DNA of 34,732 nt. Source: Gloeomargaritaceae cyanobacterium C42_A2020_066. Its GTDB lineage: Bacteria; Cyanobacteriota; Cyanobacteriia; Gloeomargaritales; Gloeomargaritaceae. The position numbers and the translations under genes are program-made. Positions 24,642 to 34,609 of this stretch are shown here, in pieces. The notes under the pieces are model-generated. The model saw nothing but the letters and a program-made list of their open reading frames with translations. It made no database searches and had not been told where the DNA came from. The stretch covers positions 1-34,732 of the forward strand of contig JACYLR010000015.1 in assembly GCA_015272465.1 (NCBI GenBank). The letters run 5' to 3'. Within the stretch, counting starts at the first letter, position 1. Every line of letters begins with the position of its first letter.

Positions 24642-26502
24642 CACTAACCTGGGTTTTGTACTGATCGACGACCGTTTGGAACTCTTCACCCGACAGAGTT
24701 TCCCGCTCCAGCAACAAATCCACCAATTGATCCATCAGGGGCCGGTACTGGCTGAGTAGCGTACAGGCTTCCGTAAAGGATTTTTCCAGGATTTGATGAA
24801 CTTGTCGGTCGATTTGGGTCACTACATCGGGCCGTCGTAGCCAGTCCGGCAGATGCTGAACCCGTCCGTGTTCATCCAAATCATCCAGTGCCGCAAGGCC
24901 CAACTCGGACATGCCGTAGCGCACGACCATCTCCCGTGCCAGTTCCGTCACCACCTCTAAGTCGTTGCTGGCTCCGATCGTCACCTCATCTTCCCCAAAC
25001 ACCACCACCTCCGCTGCCCGTCCCCCCAGGGCCATGGTAATCCGGGACTGAAGCCAGGCTTTGGTATAGAGGCCCCCATCCAGGCGCTCTTCATCAAACA
25101 CCTGCTGGCTGAATCCACCAATGCCGCCAGAGCGGGGGATGATCGTCACCTTATTCAGGGGATCGGTGTGGGGCAACAGGGCCACTAACAGGGCATGGCC
25201 CACCTCGTGATAGGCAATCAGGTACTTCTTCTTGCCATCCATGAGGGGGTTGAGGGTGAGGCCAATGGTCACCCGGTCAATGGCGTCTTCCACTTCCTGA
25301 GGGGTAATCGCCTCCAATCGGCGGCGAGCCGTCAGAATCGCGGCCTCATTGAGAAGGTTGGCTAGGGCGGCCCCCGAAAAGCCTGGAGTACGTCGGGCAA
25401 TGGCCTCTAAAGACACCTCTGGGGCTAATTTCTTGTCCCGGGCATGTACCCGCAAAACCCCCAATCGCCCCTGAAAGGTGGGCAAGTCCACGGTTACCTG
25501 ACGGTCGAACCGGCCGGGCCGCAGCAGGGCCGTATCCAGAACATCGGGGCGGTTAGTCGCGGCAATCACAATTACCCCAGTGTTGCCCTCAAACCCATCC
25601 ATCTCCGTCAGCATTTGGTTGAGGGTTTGCTCGCGCTCGTCGTTGCCCCCGCCAAATCCCACGCCTCGCTGGCGACCCACCGCATCGATCTCATCGATGA
25701 AGACAATGCAGGGGGCCTGCTCCTTGGCCTTTTTGAACAAGTCTCGGACTCGGGATGCCCCGACCCCTACAAAGAGTTCGACGAACTCGGAGCCAGAGAT
25801 GCTGAAAAAAGGCACCTCGGCCTCCCCGGCAATCGCCTTGGCTAGGAGGGTTTTGCCCGTTCCTGGGGGACCAATCAACAGCACGCCGCGAGGGATGCGT
25901 GCCCCAATGGCGGTGAAGCGATCGGGGTATTTGAGGAAGGTGACTACTTCTTGGAGTTCTTCCTTGGCCTCATCAATGCCGGCCACGTCATCAAAGCGGG
26001 TGCCGGTTTTGGTGGCGACCTGGAAGCGGGCACGGGACTGACCGAAGCTTAGGGCTTGTCCAGGACTGCCACCCATATTACCAAGTCGTCGGAGGAGGAG
26101 AAGGATCAGGCCCAGAAACATCAGGCCCAGGAGCAGATTGACCAAAAGGCCAACGGCGGCCTGATTACTGGGAGAACCAACCACCGTGGACTTGACATCG
26201 TGCTGGCGCAACAGCCGCAGGAGTTCGGGGTTTTGCTGGAAAAGGTTGACTTCTAGGGCTTGGGCCGTCGCCGGTTGGCCCTTCAGTTTAACTCGCGCCA
26301 CATCCTGTTGCAGGTACAGATCCACCTGGCTGACATTGCCCTGCCGCACCTGCTGGAGGAGTTCGCCGTAGGAGAGAGTTTGTTTCTGTTCCTGAGCTAC
26401 GGCGCGGCCGAGTCCCCCTCCAATGGGTGAGAGCCAGAGACTTGCTAACAGGAGTAGGCCGGCCGGCCGGCCGTTCTGAGCTAGGGTTTGGAGGACACCC
26501 AT
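24592..26502 (-). CDS. ftsH: Membrane-bound ATP-dependent zinc protease FtsH
   Basis: This FtsH homologue has 636 residues. An N-terminal hydrophobic segment (about 13-36) and a second helix (about 116-137) flank a lumenal/periplasmic domain. The AAA domain has Walker A GPPGTGKT at 211-218, Walker B IVFIDEID at 266-273 and the second region of homology around 317-331. The protease domain has HEVGH at 432-436 with the third zinc ligand Asp in [10 protein letters not shown]. Cyanobacteria carry four FtsH genes; this one most resembles FtsH1 by eye. The usual GADL in GFSGADLANL reads GAAL here (Ala379). The 3' end overlaps the M23 gene by 50 bases. Confidence 0.95.
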   Translation of the reverse strand: MGVLQTLAQNGRPAGLLLLASLWLSPIGGGLGRAVAQEQKQTLSYGELLQQVRQGNVSQVDLYLQQDVARVKLKGQPATAQALEVNLFQQNPELLRLLRQHDVKSTVVGSPSNQAAVGLLVNLLLGLMFLGLILLLLRRLGNMGGSPGQALSFGQSRARFQVATKTGTRFDDVAGIDEAKEELQEVVTFLKYPDRFTAIGARIPRGVLLIGPPGTGKTLLAKAIAGEAEVPFFSISGSEFVELFVGVGASRVRDLFKKAKEQAPCIVFIDEIDAVGRQRGVGFGGGNDEREQTLNQMLTEMDGFEGNTGVIVIAATNRPDVLDTALLRPGRFDRQVTVDLPTFQGRLGVLRVHARDKKLAPEVSLEAIARRTPGFSGAALANLLNEAAILTARRRLEAITPQEVEDAIDRVTIGLTLNPLMDGKKKYLIAYHEVGHALLVALLPHTDPLNKVTIIPRSGGIGGFSQQVFDEERLDGGLYTKAWLQSRITMALGGRAAEVVVFGEDEVTIGASNDLEVVTELAREMVVRYGMSELGLAALDDLDEHGRVQHLPDWLRRPDVVTQIDRQVHQILEKSFTEACTLLSQYRPLMDQLVDLLLERETLSGEEFQTVVDQYKTQVSARIAAAVGPAAGYTSP

Positions 26503-26590
26503 AGGGAGTGGGGATTGGGGATGAACGCAGGTCTTGATTACCCTATCCTAGCCGTTCACCAGGAACAGGGCCGGCCGCCGGCTTTGGCGG

Positions 26591-28343
<1,753 letters not shown>

Positions 28344-28378
28344 TGGTTTGAAGCTCACACGGCAGGTACAGTGGGGCT

Positions 28379-28666
28379 ATGGGGGACGCGCAATCCATCA
28401 CCCAGTACAGCCTCACTGAGGACGCGCTTACCCAGATGGCTCGCCGTCATATCGACCCCGACCTTGTAAAGCAAGTGCTTGCCGCTCCCGAGCAAACAGA
28501 ACTTGACCGCGAGGGTCGCGAGATTTATCAGTCTCGCTTTGAGAAGGATGAACCACCAAGAACCTATCTACTGCGCGTTTTCGTGGACGTTGATCGTACA
28601 CCCCCAGAGGTGGTGACAGTCTACCTGACGAGCAAGGTCAAAAAGTACTGGAGGGTCGATCCATGA
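28379..28666 (+). CDS. DUF4258-like small protein, possible toxin
   Basis: The 95-residue protein resembles DUF4258, small alpha/beta proteins with features like YSLTEDALTQMARRHI near the start (the 'H-A-xxRM..RgI' pattern), then QVLAAPEQTELDREGREIYQ, and a C-terminal VVTVYLTSKVKKYW strand. DUF4258 and related BrnT/RelE-like folds are often paired with small DUF2283 or antitoxin-like genes. Its stop overlaps the start of the following gene by four bases (ATGA), as in two-gene modules. It begins 35 bases after pyrG. Toxicity is an inference. Confidence 0.65.
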   Translation: MGDAQSITQYSLTEDALTQMARRHIDPDLVKQVLAAPEQTELDREGREIYQSRFEKDEPPRTYLLRVFVDVDRTPPEVVTVYLTSKVKKYWRVDP

Positions 28667-29085
28667 AGGGAACTCTCAAAAGAGATACTATCAGACGTGC
28701 ATTTGGTACCTACACCCTTGTCCTGGCCAAGACGGCTGTGGCTAAAAGTATCGCCAAGAAACCAGAAGTCATGCTGAATTATGACAAGGACGAGAACCTG
28801 GTTTCTGTGCAGGTGAGTAAGGCCACCCAGCGAAGTCTATTGCACAGTGGGCGTGTGACTTATGATCCCCAAACAGATACCCTCACGATTATCTTGGCAA
28901 GGAAGCCAGTGGCAGAAAGTGATGAAGAAATGCCAGGGGTTATTCTGGACTACGATACGGTTGGCAACCTGGTTTCCTTGGAAATCCTTGATGTAACTCC
29001 CTGGGTTGAGCAACCCGACCAAATTGCCCGTAATTTTGCCCTCCAGAGACAGCGCTTTAGATATAGCCATTTTAAAAGGAAATGA
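28663..29085 (+). CDS. DUF2283 protein with internal duplication
   Basis: The 140-residue protein contains a canonical DUF2283 repeat at 67-112 (TYDPQTDTLTIILARKPVAE, then GVILDYDTVGNLVSLEIL). A second, more diverged copy lies at 15-55 (GTYTLVLAKTAVAKS, then VMLNYDKDENLVSVQV). The first copy lacks the opening YDP strand. The tail (113-140) is basic, ending RYSHFKRK. The gene overlaps the DUF4258-like gene by four bases. Single-domain DUF2283 proteins of about 70 residues are common companions of DUF4258 proteins; the duplicated form is unusual. Confidence 0.75.
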   Translation: MKGTLKRDTIRRAFGTYTLVLAKTAVAKSIAKKPEVMLNYDKDENLVSVQVSKATQRSLLHSGRVTYDPQTDTLTIILARKPVAESDEEMPGVILDYDTVGNLVSLEILDVTPWVEQPDQIARNFALQRQRFRYSHFKRK

Positions 29086-29132
29086 GGCATTTTTGGCTTG
29101 ATCAGCACCTCTCATATACCTCGGAAGTTGAT

Positions 29133-29765
29133 TTAGGTAGGCAAATCTAAACTCCGCCAAAGATACCAGGCCGCTAGGGTGCGGTAGGGCTGCCACGGCC
29201 GGCCGAGGTCTTGGGCTTGGCAAGGGCTAGGACGTTCAGGGAGCGCCAGTAACCGTTGCAGGGCTGTGCGTAGGCCCAGGTCATCCACCGGCCAAACATC
29301 AGGTCGATGCAGCCGAAAAATCAGCAGCATCTCCACCGTCCACCGGCCGACGCCCCGGATCGCCGTCAGGGTCTGGATGATGCGCTCATCTTCCCAGGTG
29401 GCTAGGCTCTCGAGGCTGGGCAGGCCCTGCTCGACCCGCTGAGCCAGGTCTTTTAGATAGCCAACCTTGGGACGAGAGAGGCCCACGGCTCTCAGGACTT
29501 CATCGGGTGTGTGGAAGATTGCTTGGGCGGTGAGCGGCCGGCCGCCGTAGTGGGCCAGGAGCCGCGCATGGATTGTGGCTGCTGCCTTGCTGGAGAGTTG
29601 TTGAGAGAGGATGGCCTCCGTCAGACAGGCGAGCAGGTCACCGGTCTGTAAGTCCTCGGCCAGGGTACAGGGGCCGATCCGTTCGATCAGCGCGGCCCAG
29701 CAGGGGGCACTATGGCGGAGATGGGCCACGGCCGGCCGGTAGTCCCAGGAGGTGGGCAGGGTCAT
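29133..29765 (-). CDS. AlkA-type DNA-3-methyladenine glycosylase
   Basis: The 210-residue protein has the HhH-GPD fold of base-excision glycosylases. The helix-hairpin-helix is IRGVGRWTVEMLLIF, with the catalytic aspartate in VWPVDDLGLRTALQ. An upstream ILSQQLSSKAA helix and GLSRPKVGYLKDLA complete the family pattern. It would remove alkylated purines from DNA. There is no iron-sulfur cluster loop, as expected for AlkA. I chose ATG 29765; a GTG at 29801 would add 12 residues and lies within a GGCCGGCC-rich spacer. It is on the same strand as rpsD, 95 bases downstream. Confidence 0.88.
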   Translation of the reverse strand: MTLPTSWDYRPAVAHLRHSAPCWAALIERIGPCTLAEDLQTGDLLACLTEAILSQQLSSKAAATIHARLLAHYGGRPLTAQAIFHTPDEVLRAVGLSRPKVGYLKDLAQRVEQGLPSLESLATWEDERIIQTLTAIRGVGRWTVEMLLIFRLHRPDVWPVDDLGLRTALQRLLALPERPSPCQAQDLGRPWQPYRTLAAWYLWRSLDLPT

Positions 29766-29860
29766 GGTTCTAGCAAACCGATCCCGAAGCAAAACCCCCA
29801 CCGGCCGGCCGATGAGGGTTTAGGGGTGGCGTCAACGGGCTTTTGCATCCCAGATTAGGA

Positions 29861-30469
29861 CTAGCCCTTGCGAGAGTAGAACTCCACAATCAGCAGTTCA
29901 TTAATCTGAAGGGCGACCCATTCTCGCTCCACAAGGCCATTCACCTTGCCTTCCAGCTTGTTCTTGTCAAACTCTAAGTGACTGGGAAGATTGGCCAACC
30001 CTGGGAATTGGAGATTATTCTCCACCAGGGCCTTGGAATTAGCCCGATCCCGCACCGTCACCACATCTCCTGGTCGGCACTCGTAGCTAGGCGTATACAC
30101 CGTACGGCCATTGACTTGAATGTGGCCATGACCCACCAATTGCCGAGCCGACGGAATCGTTGGGGCCATACCCAGGCGGAATACGGTGTTATCCAACCGC
30201 ATCTCCAGCAGTTGGAGTAAAACCTGCCCGGTAGAGCCTTTTACTCGGCGCGCTCGCCGCACGTAGCGCAGCAGTTGCCGCTCCGACACCCCGTAGTTGA
30301 AACGCAGCTTTTGCTTCTCTTCCAGACGGATGGCATATTCAGAACGCTTACGGGGTTTTTCCCCATGCTGCCCAGGGGCGTAGGAACGCTTGGCAGATTT
30401 GCGGGTCAGCCCAGGCAATTCGCCCAAGCGCCGCACGACACGCAATCGGGGTCCACGGTAACGCGACAT
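29861..30469 (-). CDS. rpsD: 30S ribosomal protein S4
   Basis: Primary 16S rRNA-binding protein of the small subunit, 202 residues as in other cyanobacteria. It starts [22 protein letters not shown] and has [16 protein letters not shown]. An S4 RNA-binding domain covers about 92-155 ([37 protein letters not shown]). It ends in [12 protein letters not shown]. It is the cysteine-free form without an N-terminal zinc site. As usual in cyanobacteria it stands outside the large ribosomal protein operon. A good promoter lies upstream. Confidence 0.97.
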   Translation of the reverse strand: MSRYRGPRLRVVRRLGELPGLTRKSAKRSYAPGQHGEKPRKRSEYAIRLEEKQKLRFNYGVSERQLLRYVRRARRVKGSTGQVLLQLLEMRLDNTVFRLGMAPTIPSARQLVGHGHIQVNGRTVYTPSYECRPGDVVTVRDRANSKALVENNLQFPGLANLPSHLEFDKNKLEGKVNGLVEREWVALQINELLIVEFYSRKG

Positions 30470-30510
30470 GAAGGTTCTCTCAGGGGCCGGTCAAGTAAAC
30501 ACAGAGTCTT

Positions 30511-30540
30511 ATTATACCCAGAGCGTCAAGCCTGGAGCAA
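30511..30540 (-). promoter_or_regulatory. rpsD promoter
   Basis: On the minus strand TTGCTC (30540-30535) and a perfect TATAAT (30516-30511) are spaced by 18 bases. Transcription would start near 30504, giving a leader of about 35 bases before the rpsD ATG at 30469. Confidence 0.65.
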
Positions 30541-30649
30541 ACTTTCTTGATCCAGGACAATTCCCCCTAGCCGCCAGGTTCTGTCTGAGTAGCCCCTTCG
30601 TTACAGGGGAGTGATGTCAACCTGGGTCTTGGCCTACGCCTGACTAGGG

Positions 30650-31501
30650 CTAGTCCAGTTGATGGCCCGTCAGATGGACAAAAATGTCCTCCAGGTTAGA
30701 GGGGCGTACCATCCACCCTGTGCGGTCGGTGAGGCCGTCCAGGAAAGCCGCAGCCGCCTCAAGGGTCGGGAAAAACTTAGATTCCCAGCGGTCGCCCTCC
30801 TGGTGAACTGCGAGACCCTCCCCGTGGCGCTGGCGCAGTTCTTCGGGGGTGCCCTCTTCAATTAACTTGCCCGTATCCATAATCCCCACCCGCTGGCAGA
30901 GGGACTGCACCTCCTCCATGTAGTGGCTGGTGAGCAGGATGGTCATCCCTTCCCGGTTAAGTTGACGAATAATTTCCCAGAGGCGGCGGCGGGTTTGGGG
31001 ATCCAGGCCCACGGTTGGCTCGTCCAAAAAGAGAATCTGCGGTTCGTGGAGCAGGGCACGGGCAATTTGCAGCCGCCGCTTCATGCCACCCGATAAGGTT
31101 CTGACAAACTCGTGGCGGCGACTGCCCAGTTCGACGTAGGCGAGCCATTGATCAATGCGCTGCTGCCGCTGGGGATCGGGTATGTGATGCAGGCGACCGT
31201 GGAGTTCCATGTTTTCCCACACGGTCAGGTCGTTGTCCACACTCACCGCCTGGAGAACGACGCCGATCCGGGCGCGCACCGCTTGGGGATGTTTCACCAC
31301 ATTCTGGCCGGCGACCCAGATTTGGCCATCGCTGGGCCGGGTGAGGGTGGTCAGCATCCGAATGGTGGTGGACTTGCCCGCGCCGTTGGGGCCAAGGAGA
31401 CCAAAAATCTCACCTTGTTGGATGGTTAACGAGAGGCGATTAACGACGGGAATCCGGTTGTAAACCTTGTAGACATCTTGGAGGCAAACGGCGGCACCCA
31501 T
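30650..31501 (-). CDS. ABC-2 type exporter ATP-binding protein
   Basis: The 283-residue ATPase is of the DrrA/CcmA type that drives ABC-2 exporters. Walker A GPNGAGKST is at 37-45, the signature is LSGGMKRRLQIARALL, Walker B is ILFLDEPTVGLDP, and the switch His is in LLTSHYMEEV. The C-terminal extension (about 225-283) ends in RPSNLEDIFVHLTGHQL, the family pattern. No permease gene is present in the window, so its membrane partner is either beyond this region or elsewhere. The start at ATG 31501 is divergent from the E2 gene with 99 bases between. Confidence 0.9.
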   Translation of the reverse strand: MGAAVCLQDVYKVYNRIPVVNRLSLTIQQGEIFGLLGPNGAGKSTTIRMLTTLTRPSDGQIWVAGQNVVKHPQAVRARIGVVLQAVSVDNDLTVWENMELHGRLHHIPDPQRQQRIDQWLAYVELGSRRHEFVRTLSGGMKRRLQIARALLHEPQILFLDEPTVGLDPQTRRRLWEIIRQLNREGMTILLTSHYMEEVQSLCQRVGIMDTGKLIEEGTPEELRQRHGEGLAVHQEGDRWESKFFPTLEAAAAFLDGLTDRTGWMVRPSNLEDIFVHLTGHQLD

Positions 31502-31600
31502 GGGCAGACCTCACCAGCCCTACTATCCTGCCATATGCCCTGCGGCCGGCCGGGCCTGGTAAAATCAAAGACGCTTCTGGCCCGTCCTCTCTCGCTCGCC

Positions 31601-32872
31601 ATGATCCACGAAGTTTTCATGCCCGCCCTCAGTTCAACGATGACCGAGGGCAAGATTGTCTCCTGGACGAAATCCCCCGGCGATTGGGTGAATAAGGGGG
31701 ATACGGTCTTGGTGGTGGAATCGGATAAGGCGGATATGGATGTGGAGTCCTTTTACGAGGGCTACCTGGCGGTGATTTTGGTGGATGCGGGTGGTGTGGC
31801 ACCGGTTGGGTCGGCCCTGGGCCTGATTGCCGAAACGGAAGCTGAAGTGGCTGATGCAAAGCAACGGGGCGGCCGGCCGGCTCCAGCCGCAGCCCCTGCC
31901 CCCGCTCAACCCGAACTCGCGCCTGTTGCTGCCACCGCCAGCGCCCGGGAGAACGGGCGGATTGTGGCCTCGCCCCGCGCCAAGAAACTGGCCCGCGAGT
32001 TGAGTGTTGATCTGAAAAGCCTGACGGGCAGTGGTCCCCACGGGCGGATTGTGGCCGAGGATGTGTTGCAGGCGGCCGGCCGGCCGGTGCCTGTCCCGGT
32101 AACACCAGCCCCAGCACCCACGCCGCTGTCCGCCGCTACGGTGGCTGCACCCGTGGTGACAACGGTGCCCACCACAGCGCCCCCCGTGACCCTGGCGGGG
32201 GATCGGATCGAACCCTTCAACACCCTGCAACAGGCCGTAGTCCGTAACATGGTGGCAGCCATGACGGCCCCGGTGTTCCGGGTGGGCTACACGATCACCA
32301 CCGACGCCCTAGACGCCCTCTACCGCCAACTGAAACCCAAGGGCGTCACCATGACAGCCCTGTTGGCCAAGGCCGTGGCCCTGACCCTGAAGAAGCACCC
32401 CATTGTCAACGCCAGCTATAGCGATCAGGGGGTGGTTTACCACGGGGCAATTAACGTGGCGGGGGCCGTAGCCATGGAGGACGGTGGCCTGATTACGCCC
32501 GTCCTAGCCCAAGCGGATCAGATGGATATCTACAGTTTGTCCCGCACCTGGCAGGACTTGGTGAAGCGGGCTAGGGCCAAACAGCTTCAGCCAGCGGAGT
32601 ACACCACCGGCACCTTCACCCTGTCCAACTTGGGTATGTTTGGGGTAGATCGGTTCGATGCCATTCTGCCACCGGGGCAAGGAGCGATTCTGGCGGTGGG
32701 GGCTGCCCGTCCCCAGGTGGTGGTCACCCCAGAAGGTTTCTTTGGGATGCGGCATCAGATGCAGGTGAACCTGACGGCTGATCACCGGATCATCTATGGC
32801 ACCCATGCAGCCGCCTTCCTCCAAGACTTGGCCAAGCTGATTGAAACCGACCCCCAATCCTTGACCCTCTAA
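31601..32872 (+). CDS. pdhC: Pyruvate dehydrogenase E2, dihydrolipoamide acetyltransferase
   Basis: E2 transfers the acetyl group from lipoate to CoA and forms the core of the pyruvate dehydrogenase complex. The 423-residue protein has one lipoyl domain (1-80) with lipoyl-lysine 43 in VESDKADMD, an Ala/Pro linker, a peripheral subunit-binding domain (about 119-157, VASPRAKKLARELSVDL) and a second Ala/Pro/Thr linker. The catalytic domain follows from about 205 and ends with ADHRIIYGTHAAAFLQDLA. The catalytic His is present; the usual HRxxDG reads HRIIYG, as I know from cyanobacterial and plastid E2. I chose ATG 31601; upstream in-frame residues from 31478 have no E2 character. Two GGCCGGCC sites fall in the linkers. 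Confidence 0.94.
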   Translation: MIHEVFMPALSSTMTEGKIVSWTKSPGDWVNKGDTVLVVESDKADMDVESFYEGYLAVILVDAGGVAPVGSALGLIAETEAEVADAKQRGGRPAPAAAPAPAQPELAPVAATASARENGRIVASPRAKKLARELSVDLKSLTGSGPHGRIVAEDVLQAAGRPVPVPVTPAPAPTPLSAATVAAPVVTTVPTTAPPVTLAGDRIEPFNTLQQAVVRNMVAAMTAPVFRVGYTITTDALDALYRQLKPKGVTMTALLAKAVALTLKKHPIVNASYSDQGVVYHGAINVAGAVAMEDGGLITPVLAQADQMDIYSLSRTWQDLVKRARAKQLQPAEYTTGTFTLSNLGMFGVDRFDAILPPGQGAILAVGAARPQVVVTPEGFFGMRHQMQVNLTADHRIIYGTHAAAFLQDLAKLIETDPQSLTL

Positions 32873-32875
32873 GCT

Positions 32876-32890
32876 CCTGCCATCAGCAGG
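32876..32890. terminator. Short hairpin between convergent genes
   Basis: CCTGC-CATCA-GCAGG lies four bases after the E2 stop and before the convergent Cys-rich gene. It is a 5-bp stem with no T-tract, so only weak support for a bidirectional terminator. Confidence 0.25.
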
Positions 32891-32895
32891 GTCAC

Positions 32896-33093
32896 CTAGG
32901 AAACCCGCACCACTCGAAAGCCCATGGCACACTCAAAGGTGGCGGGTAGGACTTCGGAAGCCTGGGGGGCCGGCCGGCCACACCGCAATTGCTCACCCTG
33001 CCACCGGGGTTCGCCCTGTTGATTGGCCAAGGGACAGCCCGTGCAGATGGAGGCGGGTTTGACCACCCGGTCTTCCAGCAGGATGACCAACAT
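32896..33093 (-). CDS. Small Cys-rich protein, possible zinc binder, 65 aa
   Basis: The 65-residue protein starts MLVILLEDRVVKPASICTGCPLANQQG and has four cysteines: CTGC (17 and 20), one in LRCGRP (38) and one in FECAMGF (54). The spacing would allow a zinc site. I recognise similar short proteins with the pattern 'ICTSC...W..G.L.CG...FEC.MGFR' from other cyanobacteria, without assigned function. It is convergent with the E2 gene (23 bases apart) and divergent from larE. One overlapping GGCCGGCC run encodes GRPA. Confidence 0.65.
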   Translation of the reverse strand: MLVILLEDRVVKPASICTGCPLANQQGEPRWQGEQLRCGRPAPQASEVLPATFECAMGFRVVRVS

Positions 33094-33183
33094 AGGTCAG
33101 GTGGGTTGAGGCGCTAAGTTTATTCTCCCTCTTGTACCGGAAGACCACCAGGAAAATCGTATCCGTGTAAACGGTCAACGCCC

Positions 33184-34035
33184 ATGGAAGCTGGACTAAT
33201 GGCAATGCATGAGTCGCTTGAGCAGAAACGGGCAGCACTCCATGCCTTTTTTCAGAGGCAGGCGCGGGTTCTGGTGGCCTATTCCGGGGGCGTAGACAGT
33301 GCCCTGGTTGCCTGGCTAGCTTACCAAGCCCTAGGGGAGCAAGCCCTGGCGGTGACGGCGGTTTCTCCTTCCCTGTTGCCGGAAGATCTGGATGTGGCTC
33401 AAGCCCAAGCCGAGTGGATCGGTATTCGCCATGAACTGGTCTACACCCACGAACTGGAGAATCCGGACTACGCCAGTAATCCCATCAACCGCTGCTATTT
33501 TTGCAAGCAGGAACTCCACGATACCCTGAAGCCCCTAGCCCAAGCCCGGGGTTTTGCCCATGTGGTGGATGGGGTGAATGCTGATGATTTACGAGATTAC
33601 CGGCCTGGGATTCAGGCGGGGCGGGAACGGGGCGCGCAATCCCCTCTAGCGGAACTGGGGCTAAGCAAGCTGGAGGTGCGCAAACTCTCCCGGTACTTGG
33701 GACTTCCCTGGTGGGATCGGCCGGCCCAGCCCTGCCTCAGTTCCCGGTTTCCCTATGGGGAGGCAATCACGGTGGACAAACTGCACCGGGTAGGGCGCGC
33801 TGAGGTTTATCTGCGCAACTTAGGCTGGCAGCCCCTGCGGGTACGCTCGATTGGGGATACGGCACGCATTGAATTGCCGGCCGGCCGGCTAGCGGAATTT
33901 GTGGCCCAGACTGACCTGCCGGCCCTGGTTGCTGTATTTCGAAGTTTTGGATTTACGACTGTAACTCTGGACTTGGAGGGGTTTCGCAGCGGCAAACTCA
34001 ACCAGGGTTTAGTCCAGTCCCACAGGTTCTATTGA
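33184..34035 (+). CDS. larE: ATP-dependent sacrificial sulfur transferase LarE
   Basis: LarE donates sulfur, in well-studied cases from its own cysteine, to build the nickel-pincer nucleotide cofactor of lactate racemase and related enzymes. The 283-residue protein has the PP-loop SGGVDS at 34-39, CYFCK near 104-108, and PCLSSRFPYG with Cys184 at the place of the sacrificial cysteine. In-frame starts exist at 33184, 33199 and 33205; GGAAG sits eight bases before 33199, so the protein may be five residues shorter. No larA, larB or larC is in the window. Confidence 0.92.
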   Translation: MEAGLMAMHESLEQKRAALHAFFQRQARVLVAYSGGVDSALVAWLAYQALGEQALAVTAVSPSLLPEDLDVAQAQAEWIGIRHELVYTHELENPDYASNPINRCYFCKQELHDTLKPLAQARGFAHVVDGVNADDLRDYRPGIQAGRERGAQSPLAELGLSKLEVRKLSRYLGLPWWDRPAQPCLSSRFPYGEAITVDKLHRVGRAEVYLRNLGWQPLRVRSIGDTARIELPAGRLAEFVAQTDLPALVAVFRSFGFTTVTLDLEGFRSGKLNQGLVQSHRFY

Positions 34036-34234
34036 CAGTCGAAACTGAAGCATGGGGGGCATCTCAAATGGCAGCAAAATGCCCTTGTCTTATGGCATAG
34101 AAAGGCATCCCTATGAATTAGCCGACCACCGTGGGTATTGATAAGTGGCGGCGGATGGAGGTATGGCGTAAGCGTTCATCTTTAACTATCGGGCCGTTTC
34201 CCCAAGCGGGTTATGTCGATGACTTTCTTCCAGC
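34036..34234. other. Intergenic region after larE
   Basis: About 200 bases between larE and the convergent membrane-protein fragment. I see no coding frame with a ribosome-binding site, no tRNA and no strong terminator. Confidence 0.5.
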
Positions 34235-34609
34235 CTAGCGCCGCCCGACAGGTTGGGAGAAAAGATGAGCCATCAGGAGGGCCATCAGGCTACCGAGAAA
34301 CACCTCCGAAGCCCGCCGGCCGGCCGCCTCTAGGCCCACCGCACTGGCAGAGTTCACCAAGGCTGGGGTCACCACCAGTGCCGTAGTCATTGGGGCAATT
34401 TTCCAGTTGCCATGAATTTGAAGACCGTGGGTACATACAAGGGCTGTGAGCGCGAGGACTACAGGAAGTAACCACTCCCGTGGCCCTAAGAAAATCAAAC
34501 AAAGGACTCCCGTACCGCACCCAATGGAGGTATAGATCAACCGGGATGTAAAGCTCCGCCGCGAGGCCTGGGTGTCCCAGAAATGTTGAATCCAGCAATA
34601 AAACTTCAC
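34235..34609 (-). pseudogene. FUSC/ArAE-like membrane protein, apparently 5'-truncated
   Basis: The 124-residue frame from GTG 34609 resembles the C-terminal half of FUSC/aromatic-acid-exporter-like membrane domains. An arginine-rich RRSFTSRLIYTSIG start of a helix is followed by WLLPVVLALTALVC, then IAPMTTALVVTPAL, and finally GRRASEVFLGSLMALLMAHLF. The N-terminal helices expected upstream are missing. The frame is closed by TAA at 34615-34613, and the remaining 120 bases to the window end show no continuation in another frame. It could instead be a short stand-alone protein. GGCCGGCC (34318-34325) lies within it. Confidence 0.45.

Noticed and set aside
30511-30528. TTGACG seven bases from TATAAT as the rpsD promoter
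   Set aside because: The spacing is impossible for sigma-70-type promoters; TTGCTC at 18 bases fits better.
31629-32230. Two long open frames antisense to the E2 gene
   Set aside because: They mirror the Ala/Pro-rich E2 linkers and contain only Pro/Gly/Arg-rich shadow sequence.
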